Below, piece after piece: positions 8,779 to 16,200 of a stretch of 64,000 nt of DNA. Source of the DNA: JADKHR01 sp041917295. Lineage in GTDB: Bacteria; Elusimicrobiota; Elusimicrobia; FEN-1173. Where the stretch lies: the NCBI GenBank assembly GCA_041917295.1, contig JAYRXX010000075.1, positions 6,878 through 70,877 on the forward strand, given 5' to 3'. How positions within the stretch are numbered: the first letter of the stretch is position 1; the number at the start of each line of letters is the position of its first letter. The notes beneath the pieces are model-generated. The model saw nothing but the letters and a program-made list of their open reading frames with translations, did no database searches and had not been told where the DNA came from. The translations under genes were made by a program, and so were the position numbers.

Positions 8779-9215
8779 AAGTTCATTTGGGGTCCCACAA
8801 GAAAAAACGGCTGATCACGGAAATCAACATGGTGCCGTTTATTGACGTGGTGTTGGTGTTGTTGATCATTTTCATGATCCTTTCGCCGTTCATCGCCCAA
8901 TCCCAAATTCCGGTGAACCTGCCCCGGGCCGCCGGCACGCCCAGCGACGACGACACCCCCTTGAAATTGAAAATCACCCGCGACGGCGATTATTATGTGG
9001 GCGACCAGCGGGTGTTGCGAAACAATCTGGCGGAAAAATTGGCCGACACGGTTCTCAAAAGCCAACGGCGCGCCGTTCTGATCGAGGCCGACCGGGACGT
9101 TTCGTTCAAAAACGTCGTCCTCGCCCTGGACGCGGCCCAGAAACTGAAAGCGGTGAAGGTCGGGGTGGCGGTGCTGCCCACCGAAGACAATCCTGCCACG
9201 CCGACCGCGAACTAA
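8775..9215 (+). CDS. exbD: Biopolymer transport protein ExbD/TolR
   Basis: 146 residues with one N-terminal membrane helix after a basic start: 'TEINMVPFIDVVLVLLIIFM' contains the conserved Asp of the ExbD/TolR channel (in 'FIDVVLVL'). A periplasmic domain of about 100 residues follows, ending 'VKVGVAVLPTED'. GTG 8775 is chosen because it overlaps the exbB stop by four bases. It works with ExbB as the proton-driven motor for TonB. The last ~10 residues are a short Pro/Thr-rich tail. A near-perfect 50-bp palindrome begins three bases after the stop. Confidence 0.9.
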   Translation: MKVHLGSHKKKRLITEINMVPFIDVVLVLLIIFMILSPFIAQSQIPVNLPRAAGTPSDDDTPLKLKITRDGDYYVGDQRVLRNNLAEKLADTVLKSQRRAVLIEADRDVSFKNVVLALDAAQKLKAVKVGVAVLPTEDNPATPTAN

Positions 9216-9217
9216 CT

Positions 9218-9267
9218 CGTCAAGTCGTAACTTGACAAGTCTAGACTTGACAAGTTACGACTTGACG
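9218..9267. repeat. Near-perfect 50-bp palindrome between exbD and tonB
   Basis: Bases 9218-9267 equal their own reverse complement except for one mismatched pair. The centre is TCTAGA; each arm contains CGTCAAGTCGTAACTTG. It could fold into a ~24-bp RNA hairpin in the exbD-tonB mRNA. No long T tract follows, so it is not a classic terminator; mRNA processing or stabilisation, partial termination, or a protein-binding site are possible. Confidence 0.75.
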
Positions 9268-9297
9268 AAAAGAATCCGTGAAAAAAGGTTTCTCTAA

Positions 9298-10014
9298 ATG
9301 AATCGATACTTGGCCATTTCCTCTGCTATCCATGGAATCGTTTTCGGTCTTTTTTTTCTTTTCCTCTCATGGACCGATCGGCCGCAGGCTTATTACGGAT
9401 TCCAGTTTTTGGGGGGACAGTCCGGGTTTGGGGCCGGGCGATTGGAGCCGGCGGCGGCTCCGCTCAAAGAAACGGGACGCCCCGCCGCCACCCCATCGAA
9501 GGAAAACGCCTTGCTTAAATCCGATGACCCGGACCGCGTGGCCGTCGCAAAGAAACCGCCCGCCAAAAAAGAGACCCCTCCCAAAACGCCCGCCGTTAAA
9601 AACGGGCAAAAAGACGGCCGGGGAAACGCCGCGTTAGGTCGGGGCGATTTTCAGGGATCGAAAACGGGGCCGGTGGGCGGCGTGGGCACGTCTTTGGAAA
9701 TCGGCGGGTTCGGGCCCGGAGGCGCCGGGGGCGTGGGCCAACAGTTTCCGTTCAAGTGGTACGGGGAACTGGTGTACAAGCGGTTGTGGGAAGCCTGGGA
9801 CCGCACCGACGCCGGAACCCGGGAATGCAAAGTGGCCTTTAAAATTTTAAAAGACGGCAAAGTCACTGGCGTCAAAATTAAAAGCTCTTCCGGCGACGCC
9901 CTGTTTGACATGACCGCCAAACGGGCCGTTCTGGCCGCCGCCCCTTTTTCCCCGCTCCCCGAAGGGTTCAAAGAAAAAGAACTCCCTATCCTGGTGCGGT
10001 TTCGATTGCAGTAA
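9298..10014 (+). CDS. tonB: TonB-family energy transducer
   Basis: 238 residues: an N-terminal membrane anchor (about residues 8-25, 'HGIVFGLFFLFLSW'), a long Pro/Lys/Ala-rich periplasmic linker (residues ~45-110), a Gly-rich segment ('GGVGTSLEIGGFGPGGAGG'), then a TonB C-terminal fold (about 165-238) with 'KILKDGKVTGVKIKSSSG' and a final 'PILVRFRLQ' strand. TonB domains contact plug boxes of outer-membrane receptors, so a diderm envelope is implied. No TonB-dependent receptor is present in this window. It follows exbB-exbD in the same operon after an 82-base gap holding the palindrome. Confidence 0.88.
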   Translation: MNRYLAISSAIHGIVFGLFFLFLSWTDRPQAYYGFQFLGGQSGFGAGRLEPAAAPLKETGRPAATPSKENALLKSDDPDRVAVAKKPPAKKETPPKTPAVKNGQKDGRGNAALGRGDFQGSKTGPVGGVGTSLEIGGFGPGGAGGVGQQFPFKWYGELVYKRLWEAWDRTDAGTRECKVAFKILKDGKVTGVKIKSSSGDALFDMTAKRAVLAAAPFSPLPEGFKEKELPILVRFRLQ

Positions 10015-10056
10015 AAACCGGTTCGAACCAGTGGTCCAAATCGGCCGTAATTCCGG

Positions 10057-10647
10057 CTACCGGCTTGCGAAGTTCTGCTCGGCGAAGCGCCAATGGATGA
10101 GACGGGCGAGAAAGGTCTCGACAAACTTGGGGCGCAGGTTGCGGTAGTCGATGTAGTAGGCGTGTTCCCAGACATCGAGGCAGAGCAACGCCTGGTCTCC
10201 GGTTGTCAGCGGGGTGCCGGCGGCGCCCATGTTGACAATATCCACCGAACCGTCGGCCTTCTTGACCAGCCAGGTCCAGCCGGAGCCGAAGTTGCCGACC
10301 GCCGAGGCCTGAAAGGCCTTAACAAACTCGGCGAAAGATCCCCACCGGGCATCCAGAGCCGCCGCCAAGGCGCCGCCGGGCGCACCGCCTCCCTGGGGCG
10401 TCAGGCAATTCCAAAAAAAACTGTGGTTCCACACCTGGGCGGCGTTGTTGTAGAGGCCGCCGGGCGGCGCTTTCCGGACGATCGACTCCAGGTCCATCGC
10501 TTCGTACTCCGTCCCCTTAATCAGATTGTTCAGATTGGTGACGTAGGTTTGATGGTGCTTGCCGTAATGGTATTCGAGGGTTTCCCGCGACATGTGAGGG
10601 GCCAGCGCGTCTAAGGAAAAGGGCAATTGCGGTAACTGATGGATCAT
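10057..10647 (-). CDS. sodB: Superoxide dismutase, Fe/Mn family (Fe type)
   Basis: 196 residues starting at ATG 10647 behind a CGGAGGA site; the longer open frame upstream overlaps the radical SAM gene and is spurious. Metal ligands are visible: His27 in 'EYHYGKHH', the His in 'QVWNHSFFW', and Asp and His in 'DVWEHAYYIDYRN'. The 'NNAAQVWNH' motif with Gln is typical of iron enzymes. It converts superoxide to oxygen and peroxide in the cytoplasm. It is the last gene of a reverse run, 88 bases after the radical SAM gene, and converges with tonB (42 bases between stops). Confidence 0.95.
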   Translation of the reverse strand: MIHQLPQLPFSLDALAPHMSRETLEYHYGKHHQTYVTNLNNLIKGTEYEAMDLESIVRKAPPGGLYNNAAQVWNHSFFWNCLTPQGGGAPGGALAAALDARWGSFAEFVKAFQASAVGNFGSGWTWLVKKADGSVDIVNMGAAGTPLTTGDQALLCLDVWEHAYYIDYRNLRPKFVETFLARLIHWRFAEQNFASR

Positions 10648-10735
10648 GGGCGTCCTCCGTGGGACTTGGTTTGGGGAAAAGTCAAACAACGTTAATACAT
10701 GACAGATTGTATAATATTTTAAAGAAGAAGGGGCA

Positions 10736-11683
10736 TTACGGTCCCGCTCTTTTTTTATCAAACCGGGAAATAAATGTGCATTTCCGGCAAAGGTCTTCCA
10801 CCAACATCCCGCGGTTAAATCCGTCGAGGATCGATTGCGCCCGGGGACTCTGAACAATCTCCATCAAGTTCCGCGATCCACAATGACCCAAATTGATAAT
10901 TCCGTCTTTGTCCAAACAGCAGGGAACGACGGTCCCGTCCGCCAACACGCCGATGTGAGAAGACAAGCCGTAACAAAAACCCCGTGTGCTTCGAACCGGA
11001 TGGTTCGGGTCGGGCCATTGGAACCGGCTGTCGAAATGCAAATAAACCCGGCCTTTCAATTTGACACTCTTTTTCCATCGGACATCGGCTCGCTTCTCAA
11101 AATCCACCCGCAGGGCCTGTTTTATTTTCTGAACCAATCGTTCATTGGACTCCTGGGCTCCCGGCTCGCCGCTGTTCCAGAGCCGATAGTTGATGTACAG
11201 ATCCGGGCGCTCCCGAAAAGCGCGCTCGGTGAACTCAAAAATGTTTTGAAGATAAGCGGAATTGTCCCGGCCCGGAAAATTGGCTTCAAAACTCTGAAGA
11301 GAAAAATTGATCTGTTTAAACGCGGGGTTTAAAAAGACCTCGGTTCGCCGTTGGTTTAGCAATATCCCGTTGGTGGTCAGGTTGATGGGAACCCCCCGGT
11401 TGTGGCACAGCGCCACGCAGGAATCGAATTGGGGGTGAAGAAGCGGTTCGCCGAAAACGTGAAAACAAACCTCTTCCGTTAAGGGAGCCGCTTCCCGAAT
11501 AACTTTTTCAAACAAATCCAAATCCATAAACTTCTTGTCACGCCCGGTCTCCGGGCAAAAAGAACAGCGTAAATTACACACATTGCTGATTTCGATGTAG
11601 ACTTTTTTAAACAAGCGGTTCTTAACAAAGGGAGGGGGCACGATTGACGATTGTACATTACAGATGGATTCAACGAAAACCAT
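10736..11683 (-). CDS. Radical SAM enzyme with SPASM-type C-terminus
   Basis: 315 residues. The 4Fe-4S/SAM motif is 'CNLRCSFCPE' near residue 37 (CxxxCxxC), followed by 'FHVFGEPLLHPQF' and 'NLTTNGILL', usual radical SAM barrel elements. The C-terminus has extra cysteines in 'GFCYG', 'VVPCCLDKDGIINLG' and 'LCRKC', the spacing of a SPASM/twitch auxiliary cluster domain. SPASM enzymes often modify peptides or act in cofactor or sugar maturation; the substrate cannot be told. It lies 33 bases downstream of the 497-residue companion of the 1508-residue protein, so it may be co-transcribed with them. Confidence 0.87.
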   Translation of the reverse strand: MVFVESICNVQSSIVPPPFVKNRLFKKVYIEISNVCNLRCSFCPETGRDKKFMDLDLFEKVIREAAPLTEEVCFHVFGEPLLHPQFDSCVALCHNRGVPINLTTNGILLNQRRTEVFLNPAFKQINFSLQSFEANFPGRDNSAYLQNIFEFTERAFRERPDLYINYRLWNSGEPGAQESNERLVQKIKQALRVDFEKRADVRWKKSVKLKGRVYLHFDSRFQWPDPNHPVRSTRGFCYGLSSHIGVLADGTVVPCCLDKDGIINLGHCGSRNLMEIVQSPRAQSILDGFNRGMLVEDLCRKCTFISRFDKKRAGP

Positions 11684-11716
11684 CGGCCCATCCCCCTCAA
11701 GGTGGGTCGCGATGAC

Positions 11717-13210
11717 TTACGCTTTTGTCGACACAACCCGAGCGGTTTCCAGCGCGGCGCGGGCCAGGCCCAGGACGTCCAGAGTTTTAAGTTGACCGCC
11801 TAACCATTCCAACAACAAAACACGACAGGACGAATCGTTGCGCCGCGGGTCCACCATGATTGCTGAGGAATCGGCGGTGTAAAGATCCAGAAATCGGCCA
11901 CTTCGATCGAACGGCGAGAGGTTTGCCCGAACGTCCGCGAGCGTCAATTCGTCTTTCCCGATCAACATCAATTTGCAGGAGGCGAGATACCCCTGGAGCC
12001 TCGGCGGTAGATCCCGCCGCAGATCGCGCAAAATCATTTCCGCATTGCGGCCGTGAACGCCATTGACGAGAAGGATATCGGAACCCTGAGATTCATTGGG
12101 TCTTTCGGCCCTCTCCCACACCTTGGCGATCAGAGCGGCACGGCGATTCTCGTTGTCTTGGTTCGGATCCAAAAGCTCTGTCACGCGAAGAACAACGGTT
12201 GCGTTGTCCACCCGGGGAATTGAAGTGCCGCTCGCCAATCGCAATAAGCCTTCCCGGGCGGAAACGCCTTCATCCCAGGCCGTCGCGAGGCGATCCCCAT
12301 TGGACGTTCCAAACAGCCGGCTTAATGGGCCCAACAGCGGATGGGCCTTCCCATTCGTTGGAGTTGGAATGCCGGCCAATCCCAGAAGGAAAGCCGTTTG
12401 AACCATTTCCCGCTCCGGCCTTTGGTTCCGCTGATGGGTTTCCCAGGCCTCCGAAATTTGAAACCCAAGGGAGGTTTGCGCCGTTTGGCCGATGATTCTT
12501 ACGGCGGTTCCGGAAACGCCGGGATCGTTGGTCCGTACCCGGATGGGAGCAAAATTGTCCGTTAACCGACCCTCTAAGGGGATTGCTTCCATTAACGACA
12601 AAAAGAACCTCTCCGCTTCCGGATTCACCAATCCCTTCGATCGAAGAGTCTCCAACGTTCGGCCAAGATTTTGTTGAAAATCCTTGCCCGGCCGTTTCTC
12701 AAACGGAGCGGGGATGATCTCGGGGGTTCCTCGCTCGCTCAAGGGAATGGACATCGCGAAATTGGACGGAGAAGCTGTGTCGATTGAAATAGCCGAAAGG
12801 GGTTGAGACGGCGCATTGTTTGAGGCAGAAAACGCTGAAACGATAAACCCAAACGAAACGATCACCGCCGTCGCCAAGTTGCGGAAAGCGGAAAACACCG
12901 AGCTCCTTTTTGTCTCCTTGGCCGATCTCCCTGGGGGAAGAACCGCAATCGGGTCGTCATCCGAGTCCCTATCCTCGGCACCGACATAAATGGTTTCGTC
13001 CACAAATCCCGCGTTCAACGTGACCGGCGGAGCCTCCCCCGCGCCAAACAAACTCGCCAGGCTATTGGCCGATGAATGGTTGAACCGTTGGACATCCTCG
13101 GGAAGAGGATCGGTAAGGAACCCTTGTCCCGAAAAGTAAACGCTGATTTTCCGTCCGATATCCCGGGGACCCCCTTGGGCCATGGCCATCGGAACCAGAA
13201 AGTAGGTCAT
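11717..13210 (-). CDS. Uncharacterised protein, probable continuation of the upstream 1508-residue protein
   Basis: 497 residues, no recognised family. It has one hydrophobic segment at about residues 110-129 ('NLATAVIVSFGFIVSAFS') and a mixed alpha/beta C-terminal half ending 'LKTLDVLGLARAALETA'. The end resembles, in position and style, the tails of the proteins at 1-1.5 kb ('IENMLQIAEAV') and 50 kb ('FNTMLKIIQAI'). ATG 13210 lies 5 bases after the preceding stop and has no Shine-Dalgarno site (the upstream sequence is C-rich). The frame is open upstream of the ATG at least across a seven-C run, so a single-base slip there would fuse it to the 1508-residue protein. It may be a separate coupled gene or the split C-terminus. 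Confidence 0.6.
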   Translation of the reverse strand: MTYFLVPMAMAQGGPRDIGRKISVYFSGQGFLTDPLPEDVQRFNHSSANSLASLFGAGEAPPVTLNAGFVDETIYVGAEDRDSDDDPIAVLPPGRSAKETKRSSVFSAFRNLATAVIVSFGFIVSAFSASNNAPSQPLSAISIDTASPSNFAMSIPLSERGTPEIIPAPFEKRPGKDFQQNLGRTLETLRSKGLVNPEAERFFLSLMEAIPLEGRLTDNFAPIRVRTNDPGVSGTAVRIIGQTAQTSLGFQISEAWETHQRNQRPEREMVQTAFLLGLAGIPTPTNGKAHPLLGPLSRLFGTSNGDRLATAWDEGVSAREGLLRLASGTSIPRVDNATVVLRVTELLDPNQDNENRRAALIAKVWERAERPNESQGSDILLVNGVHGRNAEMILRDLRRDLPPRLQGYLASCKLMLIGKDELTLADVRANLSPFDRSGRFLDLYTADSSAIMVDPRRNDSSCRVLLLEWLGGQLKTLDVLGLARAALETARVVSTKA

Positions 13211-13215
13211 GAGAT

Positions 13216-16200
13216 TCAGCGGGGGGGCTCGTTTAAAACCTCCGCACGACGAATAACATCCTCTAAAAACCTCAATTGGGCCCGGGCGCTCGGACCGTCA
13301 AAGGAATAAACCCCTTCCCCCGAAAAGGCCTGGACTTGTTTAAGCCGGTCATTCTCAAGATCATAGACCCGTGTGGGATGTTCTTTCACGAGGGTTTTGA
13401 GGGTTTTGCCATTTTTAATTCGCCGAATGAGTTCGATCGGTCTGTCCAAGGAAGCGATCACCGCGCCAAAACTGTAGCGTGCCATCTCGTCGCGATTGGC
13501 CCAAAACGAGTCCAAACGCACCCCCGATCCGTTGGGAACTCGAACCGGTCCCACATAGGCCCGATCGGACCATCGAAGCGCCATGCCCCCTTGCCCCCGC
13601 CGTTGCCCTCCCTGTGTGGCGCGGTAGGAATTCATGAGAGCCAGGTCAAAAATAGTTCGGTCCCCCACCAACTCCTCCCCGACGCGGGAGATGACGACAG
13701 ACAACTCGCTTAAAGGTTTATTCATTCCCTCAACGGACCCAGACCGGGACACCAATGTGGCCACCCCCAGATCCCAGGGAGAACGTCCCCGCAAATGAGG
13801 AAAATGGGATTGCATTTTCTTAAATTCGTCCGAAAACAAATACGTCCACGCCCGAGCGTAGGCGTAAAAAGACCCTTTCCCCTCCGGGACAAGAAGAACC
13901 GCCACAGGAACATCCTCCCTGAAAAGCGTCCGATCGTTGGATTTCTTTTCATAAAATTCCCGTTCGGATTCGTTTTGGGCGATCAAAAGGACCACGTCGG
14001 CCGATGGCTCGGTCGCGTTGAGTTCTGACGACAAGGCCTCGTGGGCGGCATCAAAATGGTGACGGGCAAAGTCCCGATTGAGGTGGAAAGGGTCCTCTCC
14101 AACCCCATTACCGTTCATCCGGCCATTCACGTGGGGCCGAAGATTCATTTCCCGCCAGCGGGCGATTCCTTCCCGAAAAAAACCGTCCCGCCGAACCCCC
14201 CACGCTTGAAACCGGAACAACACCATCGTCGCTCCTATCCCGGATACAAAAGCCAGAACCGCCGGGATCAACGACATCATTTGTGTAACGGCAACGGCCC
14301 AAATCAGAACGCTAATCAGGGTTCCCCATCCTTTTCGGTGCAGGTCCTTGGCGGACATGTCCGGAAGCTCTTTGGTCTTTGTTTTTTCGATCAGTCGATC
14401 AAAGACAGTGGCCAGTTCCTTTTTGTCCGAATCAAGATAAAGACCCGGCGCTAAAATGTTTCCCAAACCCACAACCGAGAGCCCCTCGGCCTGGTCCCAA
14501 AGCGTTTGACCCCGCCCGGAGCCATCGAGGAGAAGACGCTCGGTGTATTCCCGCACCGAAACGCGAATCATGGCGGGAATGCCCCGTACCAGGCGCAAAA
14601 GCCGTCCCACCTTCCGTCGTTCAAACCAGGAATTTTCTCGGTCGTAATTGGACAAGGCCCAATGGGCCACGCTGGCGGGAACCAGGGCGTTTGACACTTT
14701 GACCCCGTACAACTGGTACAAAAAGAACTTTTCACGAACGTCCCGTAATCGATCGGCTTGGGCCGCCGGCCAGTCGCGTTTTGTCAATTGACGATCCAGG
14801 TAGGAAACCGTTTTTTGAGAAAGCCGCGAAAGGGCCCGATACACGTCAATTCTCCGTTCCAGGATAGCCCGGTCGGACACAGCCGAACCTGTTATGCGAT
14901 TGTTCAAAACCAGGGCGTGAAGGTTATTGACCAACCGCGACAGATCTTCTTCGGCTATTGTTCTCGAGTCTTTCATTCGATCCAACAACAGGTTCCACTC
15001 CCGCAACCGGGATTCGCTTTGTTCGATCGGAGCGAGGTTAATATCTTTTGCCCGAAACCAAATTAAATAGATGGCTCCCGCCAAGCCGGTTGAAAGAACG
15101 AGTTCCATTCGCCATTGGGCGGCCAGGTAACTTATCACGGAATCCATCGCGCCGGGAGGAAGGCCGCCCGACAAGAGAACCCCAAGCCCGATGATTCCGC
15201 CCGCGTAAAGAGTCCCCCGCAATAAAACCCGTTTAACCGATGGAATAATCCGGCCGAAGAAGTCACGGACGGTATCCCGAACGGCGGTCGACGAACCCCG
15301 GCTCTGCGGCCACATCGTCGACACCATAAAGGGAACTCCAATCGCTAAGGCGATTGCCCCCAACAGACTGGCGAGTCCCCTTGAATCGCTTTTTTCTGGT
15401 TGGGGATCCGCGGACGATGGCGCAGACAGCTCTTTAGCCGATGGTTCCGAAAGACTGTCCCGTTCAGGGGCGGCGTTCGCTTCCGAACGATTCTTTGATT
15501 CGGGCTCCGCCGTTGCCCTGTAAACCACTCCTGGTTGAATAAGATTGGGATTTTTTAATCCGTTTATTTCGGCAATGCTTTTAACAGTGCGGTTAATTTC
15601 CGCCGCGGATGGTTTTTCGATCCCGCGGGCTTTCAAAACCTGAGCGGCGGCTCCCCACAAATGTTCCCCCTTTTTAACCACCACCTGGACCCCCTGGGGG
15701 CCCTGGGATACCGTGTAGGCATGGGCTTCGAGCGAGCCTGTAAAGGGGAGAAGAAATAGACCCAAGAGAGCCACGCCCATTACTTTTCCCGCCTTCCTTT
15801 TCAGCAACTCCAAAAGACGTCGGTATGGAGAACCTCTCACTTCATAAACGGACACCAGCGGGGCAATGCGCGCCGCCCGTCCGATCTCTGCGGGCACGTC
15901 TTGGGCAATCGGTCGCGCTCCTTTTTCAAAAAGAGGGGGCGCATCCCGATCCCGGACGACAACAAGGGCCTCACCGGAAACAACGCGCCGTTGGCCCGGT
16001 CCCGCAAGATCGTCCAGCGCCGTTTGAAGCGGTTGGGCCATTTTATTGACCACCGCGGCCCGGGGGTTTTCTGCCAAGGGGGCAATGGCCAATGTTTCGG
16101 AGAGGGTCACCCGGGGGGAATCGAAGAGGAGCTCAAGAGGCGTTCGGTCCCGATAAAAAAGTCCAAAAGCGCCGGGAGCATCCTCGGCCGTGGAAAATCG

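Noticed and set aside
10016..10050. tRNA-like GGTTCGAACC arm after tonB
   Set aside because: No matching acceptor, D or anticodon arm lies around it; it is only a short dyad between two stop codons.
10648..10857. N-terminal extension of sodB by 70 codons
   Set aside because: It overlaps the radical SAM gene, has no SOD homology, and ATG 10647 has a strong ribosome site.
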